A stretch of 64,000 nt of DNA. Origin: Zhengitettix transpicula. Lineage: Eukaryota > Arthropoda > Insecta > Orthoptera > Tetrigidae. Position numbers and translations under genes: made by a program. The stretch lies in NCBI GenBank assembly GCA_037074705.1, contig CM073591.1:97454532-97518531 (forward strand). The letters are read 5' to 3'. How positions within the stretch are numbered: position 1 is the stretch's first letter; the number at the start of each line of letters is the position of its first letter. Under the pieces are notes generated by a model. It did no database searches, was not told the origin of the DNA, and saw only the letters and a program-made list of their open reading frames with translations. Positions 13,021 through 23,544 of the stretch are shown one piece after another.

Positions 13021-13208
13021 TGAATAAGAAAGATAGCTAATACAGACAAAAAAGGTAATATAAATACCACACAACGTTTCTGGGATCAGTGCAGTTGTGT
13101 TTCTCTAGTCTCTTCTTACCACCTGACGAAAGGTACAAGAATCCCAGAAACGTTGTGTGGTATTTATATTACTTTTTTTTTCTCTGTATTGGCTATCTAT
13201 CTTATTCA
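13021..13208. repeat. foldback element 1
   Basis: Perfect 32-bp inverted arms at 13055-13086 and 13141-13172 (containing CACACAACGTTTCTGGGA), with weaker outer arms reaching 13021 and 13208. The arm sequence is related to foldback 2. Confidence 0.85.
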
Positions 13209-13251
13209 AATTTATTGTATGTTAATGAAACTGGACATGATGGCCGAATAT

Positions 13252-13790
13252 TGTTTTTTTAGGTAACAGGCAACATGAAGGTAATCCACATGGTGGCAAC
13301 TCCCCTTTAACAGCATGGGAAGGGATTTAAAAGGTGGGATGCGGAAAGGTAGAGTAAGGTAGCCAAGGGTTAACTAGGGCACCCGGGCTATAGTTTAAGG
13401 ATCCTACCCGGCATTCGCCTAAAAGTAATGCAGGACAAACCCTAGAAAAACTTGCATCAAGTAGGTCGGGCATTGGGTACTTGTCCCACGCCCTTCCGAT
13501 AGCGGGAGAGGAGTTTGCTGTGGGTACGCAACATTCTCTTCTCCGTGCCTGGATCAGTTTACGAGGCAGGTGGCCGACTATTCCAATAGGAATAGCGGAC
13601 AACTCTTACCGTATGCCCAAGATCTGTGATCCTGGAACATACACCTCTCAAAATAGGCCGAGGTGCCTGGGGTTGTGGGAACCTTAGTTAAAAATCGGAG
13701 GGAGGAAAAGGTATCCCCAACGTTAGCCCCTTCGTATCTCTCCTACAAGGTACTGCCTGCGAGAGAGTAGCCCTCGCAGACTCCATTCGG
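13252..13790 (-). repeat. family G repeat, copy 1 (near full length)
   Basis: GC-rich interspersed repeat with a poly(A) end (poly(T) at 13252 on the plus strand). It is conserved from AGGTAACAGGC through the TACCCGGCATTCGCC block and CCGATAGCGGGAGAGG to the hairpin at 13757-13783 at its 5' end. No RT or transposase motif. The A-tail suggests copying by LINE machinery. Confidence 0.85.
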
Positions 13791-14012
13791 TTCCCCGATT
13801 ATTTATACACATAAATTGTATGTATCATAAACAGTTATGAAAATTAACCTCGAGAAAACTAGGTATAGCAAAACGGATATAAAATTTTTTTTCTCAACCA
13901 TGAGATGTTCTGAGATTGACTTACCATGACTGTGGAGTTTCTTTGCAGCACCTTAGTGGCGTTACTCGCAGCTTGTCATTGGGGATCCATTTATCGACAC
14001 ACACTTACTGCT

Positions 14013-14457
14013 TTTTGAACTAAGGTTCCCATATGCCGAGGCGCCTCGGCCTGTTTTGAGAGGTGTATGTTCCGGGGTCACAGACCTTTGGGCATACGGT
14101 AAGAGTTGTTCTCTATTCCCATTCGAACAGTCGGCCAGCTGCCGCCTAAACACGTCGAGACACGGAGAAGGGAATGCTGCGACCCCACAGAAAACTCCTC
14201 TACCGCTATCGGAAGGGCGTGGGACAAGTACCCAATGCCCGACCCACTTGATGCAAGTTTTTCTAGGGTTTGTCCTGCATTACTTTTAGGCCAATGCCGG
14301 GTAGGATCCTCAAACTACAGCCCGGGGGTCGTATTTAACCCTTGCCTACCTTCTTCTACCCTTTCGCATCCCACCTTTCAAATCCCTTCCTATGGTATTA
14401 AAGGGGAGTTGCCACCATGTGGATTACCCCCATGTAGCCTGTTACCTAAAAACAAAA
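14013..14457 (+). repeat. family G repeat, copy 2
   Basis: Same repeat in the opposite orientation, from TTTTTGAACTAAGG to CCTGTTACCTAAAAA. It carries a 134-codon open frame that is also partly open in other copies. With copy 1 it forms a large inverted pair about 220 bp apart. Confidence 0.85.
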
Positions 14458-14459
14458 AT

Positions 14460-14690
14460 CTCCCGCCATCGGAAGGACATGGGACAACTACCAAATGTCT
14501 TACATACTAGATGCAGGGTTTTATAGTTCATTACTTTTAGGCGAATTGCCGGGTAAGATCCTTAAACTATAACCCTGGTTAACTTTTGACTGCCTTTCCA
14601 TGTCCCCCTTTCAATCGCTTCCCTGTGCTATAAGAAAGGAGTGGCCACTATGTGGATTACTGTATATGTAGCCTATTCTTCGTACCTTCC
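14460..14690 (+). repeat. family G repeat, copy 3 (5' truncated)
   Basis: Begins in the CCCGCCATCGGAAGG block directly after the A-rich end of copy 2 and runs to the TGTAGCCTATT end. It is more diverged than copy 2, so the two are separate insertions, not one duplication. Confidence 0.75.
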
Positions 14691-14869
14691 CGAAGAACGT
14701 TTTCCCGACAACAATGTCCCGATTGGCGTTTCGTTTACAGGTAATTTTTCCGATGTGTCATTTTCCGAATTGTGTGTTTTTAAGAGGTAAAGAATAATAA
14801 TAATATTGTAGAACACATAATATCTTACTTAGCTTATTATACATGGTTATTGTTATAAATTAAGTTACT

Positions 14870-15230
14870 CGTTAACGCGTGGAGCAATTTCAACCAAATT
14901 TGGTAAACGTATCACTGAAGATCCATGAAACAACCCCATGGATTTAAGATAATTCCAGCACCGCTACGGGTGGGAGTGCCATTTTCAAAATATCCGATAA
15001 CGACCTATATTTGCGACGAATAAATAGTTTAGGGGGCTATTCAGATTCATAATATCGCTTTCGATTTTTTCAGTGTCTCATTTCATCCCCTAACGGCACG
15101 AAGAGAACTCTAGGTGTAGGGTCAAATGGGGTGATGAAAAATTCCTTTAACGACCAATATAGTGTCGAATGCGGTGTTATGGTGGTCTCTGGGTTTAGTT
15201 ATGGCATTCTAGCTATTTATATTCCTAGGA
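14870..15230 (-). repeat. probable relative of the 'CCCGGCG' family module
   Basis: Shares TCTCTGGGTTTAGTTATGGC and the following ATTC with 62494-62530, and other short blocks in the same order. Boundaries are unclear. The stretch 15230-15720 next to it has no family I recognise. Confidence 0.45.
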
Positions 15231-17610
15231 ATACTGGTGGTAGTGGGTGATAATAATTATTTGATGGTTCGTGTCGAATACCATAATACAGGATTTGGTA
15301 CCAATTTTGGGCGACATTATTATTATCACCCCTTTCCACCCCCACCCCTACCTCTCGTCTGCGGAGGTCCGATAACGTCCTCTACAATCTCACAAGAGAC
15401 TGTCTCTTCTCTCGCGATTTTTGATTAGATCTCAGTTTCTATTAGTATTTCTCTAACTTGTCGTACAAAACACCAGTCTAGGAAGATATAACGCAGTCAT
15501 TATCATCTGACGTCTGCACCGAGGTCTCCGTCCTTCTCCAGATGTGTGTCTGTTGGCATGGAAAAAATCCTCGTATTTTCTTACAATGGCAGTCCGGTTA
15601 CAAGTCTCCAATTGTCTGGCGCCAAGAACCGTAAAACTATTTTCAGCTGGTGGAGGCATTACCAGCAAAAACACGTACATTCGTGCCTCATGACTAATAA
15701 ACGCGTTTGAAAAACTGACTCAAATCTCAATGTAAATTAATTATCACCAGTAGTCTTGTTAAATAGATAAATGAGCCAGAAATTGTCATCATCCTGATGA
15801 GTTTTATATTTTATCATACACAAAATAACTTGTAGGTCCTCCGATGCGAGGAAATTTGATTCAAACGGAATGGTAAGGTCTCCTACAAGCATCAGTCTTC
15901 AATGGAAAACATCTTCAAATATTAAGTATGATGATATTGAAATATTTTAAGTTAATATCGTTCTCTTGTGTTTTTCTTATGGGTACTAATAAACTGGTTG
16001 AAATGGAAGAGGATTGCCGTAGCTCACTAGGCAATAAAAGTAGATGCAAAATTCTAGTTACGGAAGCATAGACCATGTAGGTCCATTAAGGTACACAGCT
16101 ACGCCGAAAGGTTGCGATTCCTATAGAACTTTAATACTCGCTCTGCTGATTCCGCGAGAGTACGGGAGAGACCTTTTAGGTGCGCATCGTTGAATATTAC
16201 CCCCATACTGACAGCAAAACATCGTGAGAACGAATAGCCAGAGGTTCCGAGGGAAGCATTTCTACATTATCTCAGTCTAGAACAACGGACGGAAAAGCTA
16301 AATATAATCTCTGTATTTCAGGGTAATGAGTTGAAACGACATTGGCAAATGAATAAATAATATACGATGTTAAAAATTAATAATATTATTAAATTTATGT
16401 ATTCATTGGTACAATGCATACCAAATAAAACCGCTACATCTAGATAGAACAGCAGCAGAATATTTTTATGTTATGTACAGTCCTCTTCACATAACGCAAG
16501 AGCCCCTCTGTGATTTCTAAGTGTTCACTCAACATTTGCTCTTTCCATTACAAGATGTCTAAACGTCGTCATATTATAAAAAATGAAAAGTCTCTGTATA
16601 AGGTCGTAAATTGCTTTTATCATCAAATATTGCTTCACTCTCTTGTTTTTTAAATAATTTGTTGAGCCTTTTAATTCTACGTTTTGTCGTTTTATCATTT
16701 AAGTGAGGGTAAAATGATTCCCATGTACCATATTTATGAGGATATATCGTAATTTACAATAATTATCCTTGGGCTTTTTGAGTCCATATCATTTAGTATA
16801 AGAGCCTTTAACTGATCCCAACGGATTACTTCCAGAGTGAAAATGAATACATTTTGTTCATGTAAAAGGTTGTTCTCAATTCAGATGAAATTATATTCTC
16901 GCTCATAAAGCAAACAAAATATTTTCCAATCTAACTTCAAACTATCAATTATAAATTATTAAAATCTGTGTACGTTAAATTAAATTTTTTCCCCATTTAA
17001 CTGATCTGTTATTGATTCCTTTAATTAAAAGTGGCATAATTCAAAGCCAGTTATTTGGAGTGATTATTTATGTGTCATAAACATGGATATTGGTCATAGT
17101 TACCTTCATGCTTTATTTTGCTGATGTGAATATGTTGCATGCATATGGCAGCACAAAAGCCTTGATTACATGCTGTTTATGAAATTTTAATCTCTGAAAA
17201 ATGTGAAAGTGGTGTTCGTTTATGGATAACGCTCTTTAAAAATATCTATATGTGAAGTACAGAAGGTAGTAATACATACACATTTTATACACAATCAACT
17301 TACTATATTTCACAACGGTTTTGATTTTGACGTTGGAATTTAAAATTAGGAGTCTTCTGTAATTTTTCAAATATATTTAGACGAAAAAAATAATGATGTA
17401 CATCGTTTTTTTTTTACTTTTTATTTTTACAAGTATTTTATAAATGATTTTGTTAATGGGTATTTCTCAATCATAACTAAGTCAAATTTTCTCGTGTCCG
17501 AAAATCAGTGATAAACTTTTATCTGCCTATAATTTTAGATTGGTCATTGAATATAATAATAATGTCGACTTTAAAACTTTTAATTTCACGTCTGTTTTGA
17601 ATTAATAAAA
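15230..17610. other. intergenic DNA around relic C
   Basis: Apart from relic exon 3 at 16142-16261, no exon or repeat is recognised. The minus-strand ORF at 15453-15680 (KYEDFFHANRHTSGEGRRPR) is not assignable. Confidence 0.45.
16142..16261 (-). pseudogene. relic of takeout/JHBP exon 3 (relic C)
   Basis: Over the 42 bases at the donor end, about 34 match exon 3 of gene B on a hand alignment. The minus-strand translation reads FNDAHLKGLSRTLAESAE against INNALLKGLSRAVVEAAE in gene B. The exon boundary coincides exactly (…GCA GA), but the donor is gcgagt instead of gtgagt. Further in, MLPSEPLAIRSHD resembles the PPIDPL region but sits in another reading frame, and the segment is 28 nt shorter than exon 3 of gene B. 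I found no matching exons 1, 2 or 4-6 nearby. This is best read as the remnant of a third cluster member destroyed by insertions. A GC-donor exon of a divergent live gene is less likely. Confidence 0.7.
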
Positions 17611-17616
17611 CTATTT

Positions 17617-17955
17617 ATTACCATATACAGACTCTTTTTATTTTCTATTTATATTGTGATAACTTTTCGATACATTTTTGTATCTTCTTCAGGTATTTTC
17701 CAAACTAATATATTAAACTAGCACAACTAAACGATTAACCAGTTATTAAATTCACACCGTTTTGAAAAAGAGTCCGGGACACACAATTCACTTAATGTTG
17801 GACCCTTTTTAAAACTGTCTGAATTTAATAACTGGTTAATCGTTTAGTTGTGCTAGTTTATTATATTAATTTGGAAAATACCTGAAGAGGATATAAAAAG
17901 GTTCCGAAACGTCGTCACAGTATAAATAAAAAGAGTCTGTATAAAGTCATCAAGC
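17617..17955. repeat. foldback element 3 with hammerhead-like motifs
   Basis: Arms of about 150 bp (TACAGACTCTTTTTAT ... reversed as ATAAAAAGAGTCTGTA) around a centre near 17790. Each arm holds CTGAAGA, a short stem-loop and GAAA, the core order of a hammerhead ribozyme. The arrangement fits a Penelope-like element remnant. Confidence 0.7.
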
Positions 17956-18009
17956 GGAGGAAAGTGTTTTGAAGGGGCGCAGGAATTTAGATATCAAGAC
18001 TCTCTGATC

Positions 18010-18510
18010 ACTGCACAAAATGAAGGTAAAAAGAAAATTAATGCCAGACTGGCCGCAGGAAGTCGATGTTACGAGACTTTATTTCCAACATTTAGAAACA
18101 AACAAATTTCACGGAAAGCTAAATTGACCATTTACAAAACTATAGTTCGACCGGTGGTTACATATGGAACAGGAGACATGGATATTAAATAAATCCAAAG
18201 AAAAAATATTGTCATGGGAAAGAAAGGTATTGAGGAAGTTCTTTGGACCAACTAAAACAGAACTGGGATGGTGCGTTAGAACAAATCAAGAGCTTAGACA
18301 CCTGTACAATGAGCAGGATATAATTCAGAAAAACTGCTCGAGTGCGTTGGCTAGGACACGTACATCGGATGGAGAATACAAGAGAACCGAAGAAAGTTAC
18401 GGGAGTCAGCAGATTGAGAACCAAGGCAATCGAAAGAGAGCTTTGGAATAAGATATTTGCGGAGACCAAGGTTCTACAAGGACCGTAGCGTCAAAGAGTC
18501 AGTCAGTCAT
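18010..18510 (+). mobile_element. LINE reverse transcriptase C-terminal fragment, frameshifted
   Basis: One frame reads INARLAAGSRCYETL and KLTIYKTIVRPVVTYGT, the end of the RT domain. Another frame continues ETWILNKSKEKIL, then WERKVLRKFFGPTKTELGW and VRTNQELRHLYNEQDII. The expected order is conserved across a frame change near 18170, and a further shift follows near 18340. It is a dead copy. Its 3' end abuts the (TA)n tract at 18531 that carries the LTR element. Confidence 0.75.
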
Positions 18511-18549
18511 AAGGTCATCAATTGTTTTATCATATATATATATATATAT

Positions 18550-18865
18550 TGTAACATGATTGTTGCGAGGTACGGTCGAGCGCCCTTGGCGGGGGTGACT
18601 GCAGTGGTTGTGTTTATGCAGGTGCCGGAAATGCGATGTTATTTTAGGCCGGCCAAGGGGAGAAGCGTAATGGGGAGTTCCAGGCTGGACTCGACCAAGG
18701 ATGGACGTGCTACCACGCCCTGAAGTTGACTTGTGTCTAATGTTCGATTAAATAAAATTATGAAAGATTAAAAAGTTGTTTTGGTGATTTTATCCCAAAA
18801 ATTACCTGGTGCCCAAACATGAATAATCAACGAAAAAACATAAGGAGGGTAACGGGGCTGCTACA
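18550..18865 (+). repeat. left LTR
   Basis: 316 bp, GC-richer in its first half than its surroundings, with AATAAA near 18753 as the likely polyadenylation signal. It is preceded by (TA)n at 18531-18549. Confidence 0.9.
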
Positions 18866-18868
18866 TTA

Positions 18869-18886
18869 TGGCGCCCAACGTGGGGC
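18869..18886 (+). promoter_or_regulatory. primer-binding site, tRNA-Lys type
   Basis: The 18 bases TGGCGCCCAACGTGGGGC match the known complement of the tRNA-Lys1,2 3' end, beginning TGG opposite the CCA tail. A 3-nt TTA spacer separates it from the LTR, an arrangement known from several LTR element families. Confidence 0.8.
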
Positions 18887-19298
18887 CTGAACGGTAATTA
18901 GATGGAGCACGCGGGAGCAGGGAGCAGAATTGGAGAACCAGGTTGCTGAGTACACGCGGGATCGAAGTTCTGAAGCACACGAGGACTAGATCTGATACGT
19001 GAGGAAAAAAGAAAAGGAAAAAACTGGGTTCTTCGTTGTCGGAAGAAAAGTGAGTGAAAATGTTTGTGACGTGCTGCAATAAGCGAACAAAAAAATCAGG
19101 TTGGTGACAATCTAATTAATTTTTTGGTGTTGTGGGGTCATTTATAGTTCTAATAGGAATGACAGAACGAAATAATGAGGCAGAATCGGATATGTGGGAT
19201 AAATGTTTAAAATTATTATATGTAAATCTTGAGTTATTAAACGGATGTGTTGATGTAGTAAGTGGAATAAGTAGAAAGTTGATGTAATAAATGAAAGA

Positions 19299-20084
19299 AT
19301 GGATGTATTAATTGATGGAAAGGTTGACAAGGTAGAGGAAGATTTAAATGTAAAACGTGATGACTTCAGAGATAAGGTTGATGTTGAGAGTGCGAAGCCG
19401 GAAGTTAAAGAAAATATTTTGCAGCATCAAATAGTGATGAAAAATGGAAAATCGGAGGAAGGGAATAATAAATTAAATGTAGGAGGTAAAGAGAATTTGG
19501 TTCAGAAACAGCTGATTAACGATAGTAAATTGCATAAACTTGCTAATAATTTCAAAGAGAAAACGGTAGAAAATGGGGAAATTGTGAAACCCATTAATGA
19601 GGAAAAATGTAGTGGATGTAGATCAAAGAACATCTCACAAAATGTAACGAAAGGTAAAATTACAAGAAATAAATCCAAGTGTGTAAACGTTAAGGCGGAG
19701 TATTATAGATTAAGACCGAAAAAGAAAATTTTTGTGTGTAAAGAAGGTTTGATTTTTATCACTCCACACAGTAAAAAGATGTGTATGTTTGTGGAATGTA
19801 TGAATAAAGGAAGTAATAATTGGTATAGTGTGGCTGACAGAAGAGTGAAAAATGTAACTCAAACACCTGTCAATTTGGGTTATACAAATAACCGAAAACT
19901 AAATGTATATGATGAGTATTTGAGGAATGTATGGAAGGAGGTAAAAATAGATAAAGACTGTGAAATGTTTCAAAGAAAGTGGAAGTATTTGGTGAAATAT
20001 TTTTGTGTGGGAATTCCCTGGAAGCCAGGAGGAGGCAACGGTTATTATAATTTGGTTCCATTCCTTCAGAGAGAAAATTTGTAA
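19299..20084 (+). CDS. ORF inside the LTR element, function unknown (261 aa)
   Basis: This is the longest ORF in the window. Residues 1-50 are charged and heptad-like (DGKVDKVEEDLNVKRDDF), a probable coiled coil of the kind seen at the start of some insect gag proteins. Residues ~55-100 are Lys/Asn/Glu-rich. The C-terminal ~125 residues are different: a Cys-containing start (CSGC near 104-107), basic RLRPKKKIFVCKEGL, then aromatic-rich WKYLVKYFCVGIPWKPGGG near the end. I do not recognise a gag zinc knuckle (C-x2-C-x4-H-x4-C), protease, RT or integrase motif. A 42-codon ORF at 19159-19287 in another frame also looks coiled-coil-like; a 1-nt frame change may have split one longer ORF. The ORF is intact in a copy whose LTRs differ by about 4%, so it may be under selection or simply young. 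Confidence 0.7.
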   Translation: MDVLIDGKVDKVEEDLNVKRDDFRDKVDVESAKPEVKENILQHQIVMKNGKSEEGNNKLNVGGKENLVQKQLINDSKLHKLANNFKEKTVENGEIVKPINEEKCSGCRSKNISQNVTKGKITRNKSKCVNVKAEYYRLRPKKKIFVCKEGLIFITPHSKKMCMFVECMNKGSNNWYSVADRRVKNVTQTPVNLGYTNNRKLNVYDEYLRNVWKEVKIDKDCEMFQRKWKYLVKYFCVGIPWKPGGGNGYYNLVPFLQRENL

Positions 20085-20433
20085 ATTTTATTGTTAATTT
20101 ATAAGTAAACAAATATTGTGTATGATCCATGTGTCTAACTCTTGTAAATATTGTATTGGAGGAAGACGCTAATTAGGTTGTAGGTTAAGATTATGGTAAA
20201 TGTGTGTTGGTTTTAAAAAAGTATTGATCAAACAGATGATTAATAGAAACTTTGTAATTTTGTATTTTTGTATTTTTAATCATGAAAACAAGGTATTTGT
20301 AAAAATTGTGTAATTGTATTAATTGGTTATCAGGGCGTGGTCAAGTGGTTGTTTATGTTAGTATTATGTGAAAAAAAATGAAAATGTGGCTGTATTTTAT
20401 CGATATCTACGGTCAGCCAATTTTTGTTCTTTC

Positions 20434-20443
20434 GAGGGGGGAT
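20434..20443 (+). promoter_or_regulatory. polypurine tract before right LTR
   Basis: GAGGGGGGAT ends 2 nt upstream of the LTR start and is the expected plus-strand primer of reverse transcription. Confidence 0.75.
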
Positions 20444-20445
20444 AA

Positions 20446-20758
20446 TGTTACATGATTGTTGCGAGGTACGGTCGAGCACCCTTGGCGGGGGTGACTGCAG
20501 TGGTTGTGTTTATGCAGGTGCCGGAAATGCGATGTTATTTTAGGCCGGCCAAGGGGAGAAGCGTAAAGGAGAGTTCCAGGTTGGACTCGACCAAGGATAG
20601 ACGTGCTACCACGCCCTGAATTTGACTTGTGTCTCATGTTCGATTAAATAAAATTATGAAAGATTAAAAAGTTGTTTTGGTGATTTTATCCCAAAAATTA
20701 CCTGGCGCCCAAACATGAATAATCAACGAAAAAACATAAGGAGAGTAGCGGAGCGGCT

Positions 20759-20761
<3 letters not shown>
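20446..20761 (+). repeat. right LTR
   Basis: 316 bp, same length as the left copy. It starts TGTTACATG (left: TGTAACATG) and ends GCGGCTACA. A long (TA)n tract with GATATA variants follows at 20762-20845. Confidence 0.9.
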
Positions 20762-20825
<64 letters not shown>

Positions 20826-20849
20826 ATAGATATAGATATATATATTACG

Positions 20850-22035
20850 TCTTTACTTATCCGTAGATCTCACCTGTTGCAAAATTTCCATGAATATAAC
20901 CACAAATTGATTTTTCTGTCTTGATCATTTTGTCAATATTGAACAGAATTTTTTTATAGGTTTTTGTGCATAAGATTATAGAAACTTATGATTGAGAACT
21001 TATTTTTCATTTATCCTTGGCATTTTCTCCAAAAACAAGAAAATTTGATATATCAAATAAAAATTTCAAGATAAATATGAACATAGTTAGTTCTATAACC
21101 CACATTATCAGTTCGTAAGTTTCTTGCTGAACTTCAAAAAACCCAGAGAAAAAATTTATCCCTTGAAGCTATATTAAAATATTTATATGGTATTTATAAC
21201 ACTGAATCACCTGAGATCCATGTTCGTTATCTGCTACAAGTTTCATTGTAAACAACAAGTATTTATGTTTACAGAAGAGGTAAATTTCTAATTGATTGAT
21301 TCAGCAACGTAATGAGTACTGTATCCTTTCTTTCTGTGAATCTTTTAAATTGCCTATCGAATATACAAGAGTTAATCTCTGTATAAGTGTTCGTAATGTA
21401 AAAGTCAACTTATTTGACTATGTTATTGAAGAAAATTACAAATTGAGATCGAGAATTGCTACACACTACATGGAAGAGAACCGTAGAACGAGAAAGTAAC
21501 TAAAGCTGTAGACTGGGAAGCAGAACGACTTGAGCCTTAGTCAAGGAGAGCAAACACTCCACGCTTGGGCAAATTCGAATGAGTCTGTTCTGGAATGGAT
21601 ACATTCTGTAGCAAGTGCGTGTTCTGCAAAGCTTTAAAACGCTAAAGCTGAGGAACCGTCTCAGTCAACTCGGCAAAACGTGGGACAAATAAAATGCTGA
21701 AATTGCTGGATTAGTACATACTTACTGATACAAAGTCATTTCTCATTTTTGTGTTTTCTTTATGCAGGTATATACTAATTCTTTGAGAACGTACGTTTAG
21801 TTTTCAAAAATTGAGTATTTCCTGATTTTTGTACTTTACGAAAATAGGGAACTTCTCTTTTGAGATTTTATACTATTCAGAAAAATTTACTTGTCGGGAA
21901 GACGCTTTCTGACATTTATATTTCAATCTAACTTGTACTTGTCGGTAAATGTAGTTGAAACTGCTCGTAGTCGTTAAAAATCAAATTTTGTTGTATTTGT
22001 TTAATAAAAACGATAAATGACTATATATATTATAT
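20850..22035. other. AT-rich DNA, nothing recognised
   Basis: Between the LTR element's TA tract and the large foldback. Only short ORFs are present. Confidence 0.55.
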
Positions 22036-22039
22036 TATT

Positions 22040-22963
22040 AATGATTAAACCCTTTTTTAATCCAGTCGCAAACAAAAATTTTATTACAATGTAAATTACA
22101 TTAAAATGACAAGATTTTAAAATAGTTCGTCAGGAGCTTCCGGCTATTCTAACCATATTCATCTGAAAAATCTGTAAAATTATTAAGTACATCACTGGAA
22201 TTAAAGTAAAATATTATAAATTAACATAAATATACCTATATTAATATATTATGTCACAGAGATTTAATTATATTTTACATACCTGATAATTTAATTAAAA
22301 TTATGATACGTTACTTTGTAATGCATGAAAAGGGGAGTATTTGTTTTCGTTTGGTTTAATAATATTTTTAGGGTTATATATTCTTGTTTGTATATTATTT
22401 GATGTATATTTTATGTAAATTGATTTGTAACCGTTGAAATTTGGTAAACTATATCTTTTTGATTATTAATCTGGATTTTATCTTTTGTTTTTGTTAATAA
22501 AGATTCTATTTTATTTCAGGTTCAGTTATATATTTAAATTCGTTACTACCATTTTCTTTCAATAAGAATTATTTGTCTCCAATCGAAATCATTGATATAT
22601 CGATATGGAAGTTGTTTTTTGTGGTAGATACAACACGACCAGTTAGTCAAAGCTTGGCCATTAAACACTAAACATGTAAACAATAGGATGTCATATATAT
22701 AACCATGTCAGAAAAAGTTGACCTAAGAAGATATTTTAATTAAATTATCAGGTATGTAAAATCTAATGAAATATCTGTAACGTAATATATTAATATAGGT
22801 ATACACATAATTTAATTCCAATGATGTACTTAATAATTTTACATATTTTATAGATGAATATGGTTAGAATAACCAAAAGCTCCTTTTAAAATCCTGTCAT
22901 TAATGTAATTTACATTGAAATTAAAAAATTATATGTGACTGTATTAAAAAGGGTTTATCATTT
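22040..22963. repeat. large foldback element, arms of about 250 bp
   Basis: The left arm 22040-22306 and right arm 22732-22963 are imperfect inverted copies, with outer ends ATGATTAAACCCTTTTTTAA and its reverse counterpart. Shared inner blocks are AATGTAAATTACATTAA, TTCTAACCATATTCATC and CATACCTGATAATTTAATTA. The 425-bp centre has no coding signal. A related arm fragment lies at 44224-44270. Confidence 0.8.
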
Positions 22964-23544
22964 ATAATATTAATTTCATTGTATTTCATTTATCTATTCC
23001 AGAAGTCCTCAAATAATAATACGTTATTTCATAAAATTAGATTGTAATTATTAGATGCTACATTGAATAATTATTAGAAGTTTATGTAATTGTGACTCGA
23101 AAACGTGCCTATCCTACATAACTAAAAATACAATATAATATTTACATTTAATTCTTAGCATTAAAAAGATCCTTTAACGTTACTAAGGGTATAATATAAT
23201 AGTTGCAGATAATTCTTACAAATTAGTTGTCTAAATAATTATTATAATGATTGTGTTTCTTACTATCACAAAATATGGGACTACACAACACACGAGAATA
23301 AACTCAATACCCGGCACACGCACACTAAGAAGAAGCACAAAAACAAACGACGGACGTCACTTCACGGAACTGAACGACTAGGAATCTGCGCTACCTTAGA
23401 AACTCCAGAGCGTACGTGAAACCAACAAAGAAAAGACCAATTAAAACAAGAGGCTAATCAGAATGAAAGCAAGTTATGAAATAAATAGTTTAAAGAGAAA
23501 CACATTCAACAATTTTTCAACACAAAAAAAAATATTATTTTTAC

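Larger units (their letters stand above)
18550..20761 (+). mobile_element. non-autonomous LTR retroelement with unidentified ORF
   Basis: Two direct 316-bp LTRs (18550-18865 and 20446-20761) begin TGT and end CTACA. The left LTR is followed after 3 nt by TGGCGCCCAACGTGGGGC (18869-18886), a primer-binding site of the tRNA-Lys1,2 type. A purine run GAGGGGGGAT lies just before the right LTR. I count about 13 differences between the LTRs (about 4%), so the insertion is fairly young. The element sits in a (TA)n tract on both sides, so the 4-5-bp target duplication (ATAT type) cannot be delimited. The internal region is only 1.58 kb and has no recognisable protease, RT, RNase H or integrase, so mobilisation must depend on another element. 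It carries one 261-codon ORF. Confidence 0.9.

Noticed and set aside
14106..14510. 134-codon ORF that could be called a gene
   Set aside because: It lies wholly within family G repeats and changes between copies.
20715..20924. ORF with long Ile-Tyr repeats
   Set aside because: Translation of a (TA)n microsatellite. The same applies to ORFs at 10037-10240, 36545-36787, 37781-38050 and 50554-50787.
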